From contig CAVQUX010000015.1 of assembly GCA_963716925.1 (NCBI GenBank), positions 186,001-250,000 on the forward strand: a DNA stretch of 64,000 nt, in the 5' to 3' direction. Source of the stretch: DAISKN01 sp963716925. GTDB taxonomy: Bacteria; Acidobacteriota; Vicinamibacteria; Marinacidobacterales; SMYC01. The notes beneath the pieces are model-generated. The model had not been told where the DNA came from. It saw only the letters and a list, made by a program, of their open reading frames with translations, and did not search any database. This document shows, piece after piece, positions 29,914-39,236 of this stretch. The first letter of the stretch is position 1, and the number at the start of each line of letters is the position of its first letter. A program made the position numbers and the translations under genes.

Positions 29914-32543
29914 ATGATCGGGCGAACGCTCGGCCACTACGAGATCGTCGAGAAGCTCGGCGAAGGCGGCATGGGAGCGGTCTACCGGGCCCGCGACACG
30001 ACGCTCGGGCGGGACGTGGCGCTGAAGCTTCTGCCCGAGTTCGGTTCGGGCGATTCCGAGAAGGTCGCGCGACTCGAGCGCGAGGCACGGCTTCTCGCTT
30101 CCCTGAGTCACCCCAACATCGCGACCCTCCACGGGCTCGAGGAGTCGAACGGGCTCAAGTATCTGGTGATGGAGCTCGTGCCGGGAGAGACGCTCGCCGA
30201 GAGGATCTCCCGAGGGCCGGTGCGAATCGAAGAGTGCCTCGGCATCTTTCGCCAGATCGCCGAGGGTCTCGAGGCGGCGCACGAGAAGGGAGATCGTCCA
30301 TCGGGACCTGAAGCCCGCGAACGTCATCGTCACGTCCGAGGGAAGAGTCAAGGTCCTGGACTTCGGTCTGGCGAAGGCGGTGGCAGAGGAGGCGCCGTCC
30401 TCCGACCTGTCCAAGTCTCCGACGCTGACGCGAGAAGGCACCGAGCAGGGCGTCATCCTGGGAACAGCGTCCTACATGAGCCCGGAACAGGCGCGGGGGA
30501 AGACTCTCGATCGAAGGACCGACATCTGGTCTTTCGGGTGCGTGTTCTATGAAGCGCTGACGGGGAGAAAGGCATTCTCGGGCGAGACGGTCTCGGACAT
30601 CCTCGCTGCGATTCTCGAGAAGGAGCCCGACTGGACGGCATTGCCCGCAAGCACGCCGGCGAAGATCCGCGATCTGCTGCGATGGTGTCTGCAGAAGGAG
30701 CCGCATCGGCGCTTGCGGGATATCGGCGATGCGAGGATCGAGAGTGACGAGCCTTCGGAATCACCCGTCAGCGTGCGCCGCGGCACCGCTACTTGCCGTG
30801 GGCGGTGGCGGCGCTCTTGTTCGGTGTCGCCGTCTGGAGTTTGCTGCGACCACTGGAGAACAACCAGAGCGCACGGTCTCACGCTTCACCGTGAACCTTC
30901 CTCCGGAGCAAGCTCTCACCTGGGCAAACGATCCCTCCCTGGCACTTTCTCCGGATGGAAGGCGTCTTGTCTACGTCGGAGGTTCGGCTAACGACCGCAA
31001 GCTCTACGTCCGACCGATCGATCAGCTCGAGGCTCGTCCCTCCCTGGCACCGAAGGTGCGGCGACGGCTTTCTTTTCACCGGATGGAGAGTGGGTGGGCT
31101 TCTACAGATCCAATCCCACGAAGCTAAAAAAGGTGGGATTCGACTCTGGATTGCCCATCACGCTCTGTGATGCGCGAGATCCTTGGGGCGCGAGTTGGGG
31201 TCTCGGAAGACTTCATTCTCTTCGCACCCGACGTGGCTCGGGGCTATCGCGGGTCTCCGCTTCGGGAGGCTCCCCTTCGGTCGTGACGACGCCGGACGCG
31301 TCGCGGGGCGAAACCTCGCATCGGTGGCCGGAGATTCTTCCCGAGTGGAAAGATCGGCTCTCTTTACGATTCTGACCGGCTCGGGCATCCCGCGCATCGG
31401 CCTCCTCTCTCTCGAAAGCGGTGAGTATCGAGTTTTGCTCGAAGGAGGCTCTTTCGCCCGGTACGTTCCGACGGGTCACCTCGTCTACGTGAGGGAAGGC
31501 GTGCTTCTGGCGGCGCCCTTCGATCTCGAGCGTCTCGAATTGACGGGCGAGTCGGTCCCCGTGCTCGAGGGAGTCTGGACCAGCCGTCAATATGGAACGG
31601 CGCATTTCGCTCTCTCGGGGGACGGCACTCTCGTCTATGTTCCCCGGGTCGCGGGAGAGAGGGCTCTCGTTTGGGTGGACCGACAGGGACTCGTCAGACC
31701 GATCACCGAGGCTCGACGGGTTTTTGAAGACCCGCGTCTCTCGCCCGATGGACAGAGACTCGCCGTGACCATCCGGGATGACGGACTCCACGTCTGGGTT
31801 TACGAGATCATCGCGCGATACCCTGGCGCGACTGAGCTTGGGTCCAGGCCAAGAGGAGACGCCCATCTGGGCACCCGACGGAAGCCGTTTGGCGTTTCGA
31901 AGCGGCTCACCCGCCAACCTTTTCTGGCAGCCCGCGGATGGAAGCCTCCCTGCGGAAAGATTGACGACGAGCGAATTCGTTCAAACTCCGACCTCGTGGT
32001 CGCCCGACGGCAAGATGCTCCTGTACTATGAGTTGCAACCGAATGGAGCACGGGACATCGCCCTGCTGACACTCGAGGACGAGAGAAGCACGCGGACCTT
32101 CCTCCAGACACCGTTGAATGATGTCGTTGGCGGAGTTTTCTCACCGGACGGTCGGTTCCTCGCCTACGCCTCGACAGAGACCGGAAGGTTCGAGGTCTAC
32201 GTCCGGCCGTTTCCGGGCCCGGGACCCAAGTGGCAGATTTCGAAGCGAGGGTGGTGAGCAGCCGGTCTGGGCTCGAAGTGGGCGCGAGATTTTCTACCGG
32301 AACGGCGACAAGATGATGGCGGTCAGCATCCAGACGCACCCGGTGTTCCGAGCGGGAAAGCCAATCCAGCTCTTCGAAGCAAGGTTTGCGGGGGTTCTCT
32401 ACCATTCCGCCGAATACGACGTTGCGCCCGACGGCCAGCATTTCGTCATGATTCAGGACGTGGAATCCTGGTCCACCCAGATCCACGTCGTCCAGAACTG
32501 GTTCGAGGAGCTCAAGCAGCGCGTTCCCTTACCTAAGCGCTGA
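29914..32543 (+). pseudogene. Ser/Thr protein kinase with TolB-like propeller, multiply frameshifted
   Basis: The conceptual protein is a PKN-type kinase. ATP-site GEGGMGAVYRARD and VALKLLPE, then IVHRDLKPANVIV, DFGLAK, GTASYMSPEQARGK and DIWSFGCVFYEALTG; a membrane helix follows (YLPWAVAALLFGVAVWSLL), then a WD40/TolB propeller with repeats such as LSPDGRRLVYVGG and WSPDGKMLLYY, ending QNWFEELKQRVPLPKR. The frame changes about nine times, near 30290, 30750, 30870, 31040, 31200, 31240, 31345, 31815 and 32250. Several lie in G or C runs (G3 where G4 is expected at the HEKGEIVHRDL site). Such density suggests a decayed gene or a poorly resolved stretch. It overlaps the convergent mrfB gene by 11 bases. 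Confidence 0.85.
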
Positions 32544-33912
32544 TCCTGCGCTTCAGCCTGCCCCTCCGATGCTCGAACGCCTCTCTCCACCGCTCCCGAA
32601 ACCCCAGAGGCAGCTCGAATCCCGAATCGAGTCTCTCGAGCGCCGACTCGCAGTGCGCGAGCGCGGAGACGTAGTCCTTCACCCGATGTTCGAGATGCAT
32701 CGCGAGCTCGTGGAGCGCCAGGACCGACTCTCCGCCATCCTCGCGGGATAGCTCCTCCCAGAGCTCACGAGCCCTTTCGATCTCGCCGCGGCGTTTGTGG
32801 AGCTCCGCTAGACCCTGAAGCGACCGGCGTCTAGCGGCACCGGTGAGCCCCGACTCTACGGCACGCCCGTAATGAAGAATCGACCTCTCCTGGTTCTCCA
32901 CTCTCGCGAAGAGCCGTCCAAGGCTGAAGTCGTCGATTGGGTTGTCCGGCGCGTTCTCCTCGTCGAGCATGTCGGAGGCGGAGACCGTGAGGGCCGCGAG
33001 CGAAAGCACGTCGTGGGCGTTGTGGTCGAGCACGTGGGGAAGCTCGGAGGCGTCGCCGGTGCGGACGAAGCGGAAGTAGATATCGGCGATTAGGTGGCCG
33101 GGGACGTCGTTCTCCCGCTCGAATCCCAGGAGCCATTGCTCGAGCTCGACGAGGCGGCAGCTCTCGAAGCGCGCCTTCCAGAGGCTTCGCGCGGGATGGA
33201 GGAGATCGAAGTGGAGCTTTTCCTCGAAGGGGAACTCCTGCCGGTTGAGGACGTAGCGGGTCTCGAGGAGAGGCGCGTCGAAGCTCTTGCCGTTGTAGGT
33301 CACGAGGAGCTCGAAGCGCGAGGCGAGCTCGACCAGCGCCCGGAGCATCGCCGCCTCCTCGCGGTAGTGGCGCATGAAGAGCTGGCGGAGAACGAAAGCT
33401 CCGTCCTCGACGAACCCGAGACCGATCAGGAATGCATAAGTCCCCGAGCCGCCGGCGAGGCCCGTGGTTTCCGTGTCGAGGAAGAGTGCTCGCTCGAGGT
33501 CGATTTCGGCGCCGTCACTTCCGCGCGCCAGGACGGAGAAGCTCTCCCGGGGAATGCGGAGGAGGCGATCGAGCTCGATCCGTCCATGGCGGTGATCGAG
33601 AGGGAAGTACCGGTCCACGCAGAAGTAAGACCCGAGCTCGTTCCGGATCTCCTTGCCGTCGCGAAGGGCTGCCTCGAGAGCGACGACCTCGCGCCTTGCG
33701 GGCGCTCGCGAAGGCTCCAAGGCGCGCGCCGGCTTGGACTGAGCGACGGCGACGAGACGTTCGAGCCTCTCCTTGAGCGAGAGCTCGGAGCCGGTCGCCG
33801 CCGACTGGCCCAGGAGCTCGCTCTCGAGCCGCTTCAGGGCGCCGTTCTCGGGAGCGCCGACGCGCTGCCTTCGACCGTAGAGACGCTCGAGACGTTCTCT
33901 CGTCGAGCTCAT
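32533..33912 (-). CDS. mrfB: MrfB/YprB-like 3'-5' exonuclease with C-terminal TPR region
   Basis: A 459-residue protein. Residues about 140-320 hold a DnaQ-like RNase H fold: LFLDTETTGLAGGSG (D-x-E), TYNGKSFDAPLLETR, FDLLHPARSLW and a terminal LDHNAHDVLSL, giving the acidic DEDD set. The N-terminus is low-complexity, and the C-terminal 120 residues are helical repeats (GAARRRSLQGLAELHKRRG), as in B. subtilis YprB/MrfB. Known: MrfA and MrfB act in repair of mitomycin C-induced adducts independently of UvrABC. Its ATG at 33912 overlaps the mrfA stop (ATGA), matching the adjacent yprA-yprB arrangement. Confidence 0.88.
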   Translation of the reverse strand: MSSTRERLERLYGRRQRVGAPENGALKRLESELLGQSAATGSELSLKERLERLVAVAQSKPARALEPSRAPARREVVALEAALRDGKEIRNELGSYFCVDRYFPLDHRHGRIELDRLLRIPRESFSVLARGSDGAEIDLERALFLDTETTGLAGGSGTYAFLIGLGFVEDGAFVLRQLFMRHYREEAAMLRALVELASRFELLVTYNGKSFDAPLLETRYVLNRQEFPFEEKLHFDLLHPARSLWKARFESCRLVELEQWLLGFERENDVPGHLIADIYFRFVRTGDASELPHVLDHNAHDVLSLAALTVSASDMLDEENAPDNPIDDFSLGRLFARVENQERSILHYGRAVESGLTGAARRRSLQGLAELHKRRGEIERARELWEELSREDGGESVLALHELAMHLEHRVKDYVSALAHCESALERLDSGFELPLGFRERWREAFEHRRGRLKRRISA

Positions 33913-36291
33913 GCCGGCGAGAGCAGCTCCAGAATCGCGAGGGCTGTTTGCTTGCCGCGGTGACCGATCTCCCCCACGGGTCCTACGCAGGAGGGGCATC
34001 CCTCGTGGCAGGGGCAACCCTCGATGAGCCGCTTCGATTCCGAGAGGAGCTTTCCGTGGAGCTCGTAGAGCGGCTGCGAGAAACCGATGCCGCCGGGGTA
34101 GTTGTCGTAGATGAAGACGTTCGGCTCGTAGGCCGCTCCCGCGGGCTCGGCCGAGGCGGCCGCCCCTGCTCCCGCGGTCAGCCGCTTGAATCCGCGCTCG
34201 ACCGAAGCCGTGCCCTGGGCGTTGTCTCCGATCGCGACCCCGATGTCCCTCCCGTCGCACATCAGGAACAGCATGGCGACCGTCTTGAGAGCGTTCGCAA
34301 GCCCCACGACGCCGTCGCGGCGCTCTTCCGACGTCCCCCGGACCGCGGCCATTACCTCACGGGGTATGGTGAGCCAGTACGACGTGGTGTGCATCTCGAT
34401 CTCGGGCATGTCGAGCTCGCCCGAGCCCACGTTCTCCATGGTGTAGAACTTGATCTTCTTGAAGCCTACCACCTGAGAGACGACGTGAACCTCTCCGTGA
34501 CTGCGACGTCCACGAAGGTGCTCGGAACCCTCGAAACGATCCAGGATATTGACCTTGGTATAGGTGATGGCGTCGGTGAAGTAGTCGCTCTCCCACGGAC
34601 GCACCGTCGCCCGCCGCTCCGCGTAGTCGAACTTCTCGACGATGTACTGCTTTCCCTCGAGGATGTAGATCGCCTTCTCGTGGAGCGTCGAATGCGCGCT
34701 CACGAAGTCGACCTCGGCGACGATCCGGGGCTCGCGCGAGTCGTCGTAGACGATGAAGTTGTCGGAGCTCACCGATCGGAGGCTGACGTTGTCGGCGGGA
34801 TAGGCGTCCGTGGTCCAGTGCCACCGGCCGTCGGAGTGGTGCAGGACGTTCTTCTCCTGGAGAAACGCCAGGATCTCCTCGAGGCTCTCCTTGCCGAACT
34901 TCTCCCCGTCCTGGAACGGGAGCTCGAAGGACGCGCACTTGATGTGGTCCACCAGGATCGAGAGATTGTCGGGATTGATGAGGCCGTGCTCCGGGGAGCC
35001 CCCGAAGAAGTAATCCGGGTGGTTCACGATGAACTGGTTCAAGGGGTTGCTGTTGGCGATGAAGACCGCGACCGAGGCCCCCGTCCGGCGGCCCGCCCGG
35101 CCCGCCTGCTGCCAGGTAGAAGCGATGCTCCCGGGATAGCCGGCGATGACGGCGACGTCGAGTGAGCCGATGTCGATTCCGAGCTCCAGAGCGTTCGTCG
35201 ATACGACGCCGAGGACGCTTCCCTCGCGGAGCCCCGCCTCGATCTCCCGGCGCTTCTTCGGAAGGTAGCCTCCGCGGTAGCCGCGAACGAGGTCGCCGTC
35301 CCGGATTCCCCCGCGCTCGAGCTCGTCCTTGAGGTACGTCACCAGGACTTCGGTATTCAGGCGGCTCGTGGCGAAGACGATCGTCGAAAGCCCGCGCTTG
35401 AGAAACGACGAAGCGATGCGGCGGGTCTCGTTGATGTACGAGCGGCGGATGCCGAGCTCGGGGTTCACGACCGGAGGGTTGTAGAAGACGAAGTACTTCT
35501 CGCCCGCGCGGCGCGCCGTTTCGCTCGATGAGCTCGACGTCTTCTTCGAGAAGGGCTTCCGTCAGCTCCTTCGGGTTCGCGATGGTCGCGGAGGAGCAGA
35601 TGAATGTGGGCGAAGCCCCGTAGAAGCGGCAGATGCGCTTCAGGCGCCTCACGATGTTCGCGAGGTGGCTTCCGAAGACCCCGCGGTAGGCGTGCACTTC
35701 GTCGATCACGACGTACCGCAGGTTCTCGAAGAGCTTCACCCACTTGGGGTGGTGCGGCAGGATGCCGCTGTGGAGCATGTCGGGGTTGGTCACCACCAGA
35801 TGGCCGCGCGAGCGGATGGCTTTGCGCGCGTCCTGCGGTGTGTCTCCGTCGTAGGTGAACGTCCGGACGTCGGCGCCGATGTCGGTAATCAAAGAGTGCA
35901 GCTCCGCGAGCTGATCCTGGGACAGCGCCTTGGTAGGGAAGAGATAGAGCGCGCGGGTCTCGGGCTCCCGCAGCACCCGATCGAGCACTGGCAGGTTGTA
36001 GCAGAGGGTCTTTCCCGAGGCGGTCGGAGTGACCACGACCGCGTTTTTCCCCTCGCGAACCGTTTCGAAGGCCTCGCGCTGATGGGAGTACAGCCGCTCG
36101 ATCCCGCGGCGGAGGAGCGCCTCGCGTATCGCCGGCGAAAGATCCTCGGGGAAATCGACGAAGTCCGCGGGCTGCGGGGGAAAGTGCCGAAGGGCGGTGA
36201 TGCTCTGGAGTCTTGCCGCTTCGCCTTCGAGCTCCGCAACCACGTTCTCGAGGGCGCGGCTTCGATCGACCGGCGCCAGGATCTGCGTCAT
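33909..36291 (-). CDS. mrfA: MrfA/YprA-like DEXH helicase (one frameshift)
   Basis: A protein of about 793 residues if one G is removed. Helicase motifs in order: SHQREAFETVREGKNAVVVT (Q), PTASGKTLCYN (Walker A), VIDEVHAYRG (DEVH), CSSATIANP (SAT), then after the shift STIVFATSRLN, LGVVSTNALELGIDIGSLD and QQAGRAGRRTG. The C-terminal DUF1998 region has the four-cysteine CPCHEGCPSCVG cluster. The frame breaks near 35502: the CGCGGGCGAG should be CGCGGCGAG so that APRGEKYFVFYNPP reads through. Known: YprA/MrfA is a 3'-5' helicase of the MrfAB repair pathway. A TAAACT lies 12 bases before the ATG. Confidence 0.9.
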
Positions 36292-36426
36292 GGAACGGGA
36301 GCGAGTTTATCCGAAAGCCGGAGAGAACGACAAGACGAGCGGGCGTCGACCCCGGGTTTGAACTCCGCCCTCGAAGGATTTAAACTATTAGATCCAGTCC
36401 ACTTCTAGCGCCGGAAGGTTACCTCT

Positions 36427-37824
36427 TTGGTTCTTTTCAACTACGCTCTGAAGGAGCTGACCGCGAAGATCGTGTACTACGGTCCCGGTCTCTCCGGAAA
36501 GACCTCCAACCTGCAGTACATCTACGAAGAGCTCCCCATCAAGAACAAGGGGAGGATGCTCACGCTCGCCACGGAGACCGACCGGACGCTGTATTTCGAT
36601 TTCCTGCCGGTGGACGCGGGAGTGGTGCGCGGAATCAAGACCCGGGTTCAGCTCTATACCGTTCCCGGCCAGGTTTTTTACAACGCCACCCGCCGGATGG
36701 TGCTGAAGGGGGCGGACGGCGTCGTCTTCGTAGCGGACTCACAGAGGAGCATGGTCGAAGCGAATCTCGAGAGCTTCGAGAACCTCAGGGAGAACCTCAA
36801 GGCCCACGACCTCAAGGTCGAAGAAATGCCGCTGGTTCTCCAGTTCAACAAGCGGGACCTGCAGGAAATCTGCACCCTCGAGGAGATGAACGACAGCCTG
36901 AACCCCATGAACGGCCCGTTCTACGAGGCCGTGGCGAAGGACGGGGTCGGCGTCGAGGAGACGCTTCAAGCAATCAGCGGTCTGGTGCTCAAGTCGGTCA
37001 TCGACCGCTACGGCGGCGATCGAAGCATGACCCCTCTCGGAACGATGGCACCCGTGGGGTCCGCCGGGGCAGCCGCGAAAGTCGCCGCCTCCGATCCCGC
37101 GCGAACCGACCCCGACGCTCTCGTTTCCGCGACGGCGTTGGTGGGCGGTGCCGGGGCGGGGAAGGCTTCGTCGGGAGGAAGCCCCCCGCGCGGCAAGGAT
37201 CCGAAGCCGAAAGCCGCCGGGCCCTGGCCGTCGGCACCGAAGGAGGACAAAGTGGCCTCGAAGGACTCGAATCCACTGGATGCTTTCGAGAGCCTGAATA
37301 TCGAAGGCATCCTCGACGAGGCGCTGAGGCTCGACGAGCCCGAGGACGAGCCGGTGCGCCCCGCGCCCCAACGCGTCAAGGCAAAGGCCAAGCCCGAGCC
37401 CGTACCGGCCGAAGAGGAGGACTCGATGTTCTCTGGGCTTCTCGACGAGGCTCTTGGCTCTCAGGAGACCGAGTCGATCCTCGACAGCGTCCTTGGAGGG
37501 GGCGGTGCCTCGAGCCGACACACCACGAATCCTCCCCGGGACCGGAGCGACGCCATGCGGGAGATCGAGGTCGATTTCCTCGGCGAGAGCCTCGAGCCGG
37601 TCGAAGAGGAAGAAGACAACCGCTCCCACCTGAGCGAGCTCATCAAGACCCGCGTCTCCATCCCGGCGGAACGCCACATTTCGAGCGCCCCGCCGAAAGC
37701 CGCCGCGAAGGAAGCGCCGAAAGCCAGAGGCCCCATCGAGGTCCCGATCACCATCGAGATTGACGCCGAGGCCGCGGATCAGGACATCGAGCTCCTGCTG
37801 AAGATTCGGCTGAAGCGGAAATAG
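36427..37824 (+). CDS. MglA-like GTPase with long C-terminal extension
   Basis: A 465-residue protein. Residues 1-195 form an MglA-family small GTPase: IVYYGPGLSGKTSNLQYIY (Walker A), switch II LYTVPGQVFYNATRRMVLKG near residue 78 with the MglA-type TVPGQ, and QFNKRDLQE (N-K-x-D) near 140. The remaining 270 residues are alanine/proline-rich and disordered, with two related acidic segments (EGILDEALRLDE and FSGLLDEALGSQE) and a conserved-looking end, VPITIEIDAEAADQDIELLL. Known: MglA sets cell polarity and motility with the GAP MglB; none is adjacent. It begins with a TTG at 36427 behind GGAAGG. The tail is unusual. Confidence 0.9.
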   Translation: MVLFNYALKELTAKIVYYGPGLSGKTSNLQYIYEELPIKNKGRMLTLATETDRTLYFDFLPVDAGVVRGIKTRVQLYTVPGQVFYNATRRMVLKGADGVVFVADSQRSMVEANLESFENLRENLKAHDLKVEEMPLVLQFNKRDLQEICTLEEMNDSLNPMNGPFYEAVAKDGVGVEETLQAISGLVLKSVIDRYGGDRSMTPLGTMAPVGSAGAAAKVAASDPARTDPDALVSATALVGGAGAGKASSGGSPPRGKDPKPKAAGPWPSAPKEDKVASKDSNPLDAFESLNIEGILDEALRLDEPEDEPVRPAPQRVKAKAKPEPVPAEEEDSMFSGLLDEALGSQETESILDSVLGGGGASSRHTTNPPRDRSDAMREIEVDFLGESLEPVEEEEDNRSHLSELIKTRVSIPAERHISSAPPKAAAKEAPKARGPIEVPITIEIDAEAADQDIELLLKIRLKRK

Positions 37825-37849
37825 ACTCACGCGCTATGCTTGGCGCATC

Positions 37850-39208
37850 ATGAATCGCGTTCTCATCGTCGACGACGAGGCGGGCTCGCGCCAGGGCCTC
37901 TCGGAGCTGGTGGGGAGCTGGGGGTATTCGACCGACGTCGCCTCGGACGGCGCCGAAGGTCTGGTGAAGGCCCGGGAGTTCCGGCCCCAGGTGGTCATCG
38001 CCGATCTCGTCATGCCTCGAATGGACGGCCTCGGCCTTCTCTCCGGCCTCGAGGACGACCTCGACCACCTCGCCGTCGTCATGCTGACGGCCAAGGGGAG
38101 CATCGCCATCGCGGTCGAGGCGATGAAGAAAGGCGCCTTCGATTTCCTCACGAAGCCCGTCGATACCGAGCAGCTTCGCCAGGTCCTGGACCGCGCGCTG
38201 GAGCGCAGCGCCGCTTTCGAGCGCGCCGAGAGCTATCGAAAGAACCTCCGGGAGACCGGGGCCTTCGGCCGGATGGTGGGCTCGAGCCCGGCGATGTCGA
38301 AGCTCCACGATCTCATGGCGAAGATCGGGCCTTCGGCCGCCTCGGTGCTGATCGTGGGTGAGTCGGGTACCGGAAAAGAGCTCGTGGCGCGCACGCTGCA
38401 CGAGCTCTCCCCCCGGCAGAAAGCCCGGTTCGTCGCCGTGAATTGCGCGGCGATTCCGGAAACGCTGCTCGAGAGCGAGATCTTCGGACACGAGCGCGGC
38501 GCTTTCACCGGAGCCGAGGGCCGCCGGCAGGGGCTCTTCGAGCTCGCGGGCGGCGGAACGCTGTTCCTCGACGAGGTGGCGGAGATGGCGCCCGCGACCC
38601 AGGCGAAGCTCCTGCGCGTTCTCGAAGAGCGCTCCTTCCGGCGCCTCGGGGGGAGCGAGGAGATCCAGGTCGACGTCCGGGTGCTCGCGGCCACGAACCG
38701 CGATCCCGCGAAGGCGCTCGAGGAGGGGAAGCTCCGCGAGGACTTGTACTATCGGCTGAACGTGTTCACCCTCGAGCTGCCTCCGCTCCGGGATCGAAAG
38801 GAGGACATCCCTCTCCTGATCGCGGCGTTCGTCCGCGAAGTGAACGAACGAAATCAGAGAAACGTGGCGGGAATCGAGGACGACGCTCGGGAGGTCCTCC
38901 GGTCCTACCATTGGCCGGGGAACCTTCGCGAGCTCCGGAACGTGATCGAGCGGTCGGTCATCGTGGCCAAGGGAAGCCGCATCCGCAAAGAGGACCTGCC
39001 TCCGTCGGTGCTCTCGCCGCTGGCCCGAGCCCGACCCGACGCGGCCGTCGAGTTCCCCGTGGGCACGACCGTCGACGAAGCGGAGAGGAACCTGATCCTG
39101 AAGACGCTGGATGCCACCGGGCAGAACAAGACCAGGGCCGCCGAGATCCTGGGAATCAGCTTGAAGACCTTGCACAACAAGCTGAAGAAGTACCGCAAAG
39201 CGACCTGA
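37850..39208 (+). CDS. NtrC-family sigma-54 response regulator
   Basis: A 452-residue protein. The receiver domain has the phosphoacceptor Asp52 (VVIADLVMPRMDG) and conserved Lys in LTKPVD. The AAA+ domain carries VGESGTGKELVA, the sigma-54-contacting GAFTGA (HERGAFTGAEGRR) and FLDEVAEMAP, then YHWPGNLRELRNVIER. The C-terminal Fis-like helix-turn-helix is NKTRAAEILGISLKTLHNKL. Known: these proteins activate sigma-54 promoters after phosphorylation. A TATGCT lies nine bases before the ATG. The cognate histidine kinase gene starts 28 bases later. Confidence 0.95.
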   Translation: MNRVLIVDDEAGSRQGLSELVGSWGYSTDVASDGAEGLVKAREFRPQVVIADLVMPRMDGLGLLSGLEDDLDHLAVVMLTAKGSIAIAVEAMKKGAFDFLTKPVDTEQLRQVLDRALERSAAFERAESYRKNLRETGAFGRMVGSSPAMSKLHDLMAKIGPSAASVLIVGESGTGKELVARTLHELSPRQKARFVAVNCAAIPETLLESEIFGHERGAFTGAEGRRQGLFELAGGGTLFLDEVAEMAPATQAKLLRVLEERSFRRLGGSEEIQVDVRVLAATNRDPAKALEEGKLREDLYYRLNVFTLELPPLRDRKEDIPLLIAAFVREVNERNQRNVAGIEDDAREVLRSYHWPGNLRELRNVIERSVIVAKGSRIRKEDLPPSVLSPLARARPDAAVEFPVGTTVDEAERNLILKTLDATGQNKTRAAEILGISLKTLHNKLKKYRKAT

Positions 39209-39236
39209 GCCGGCTGTTCGGCGCCGAGAACCGACC

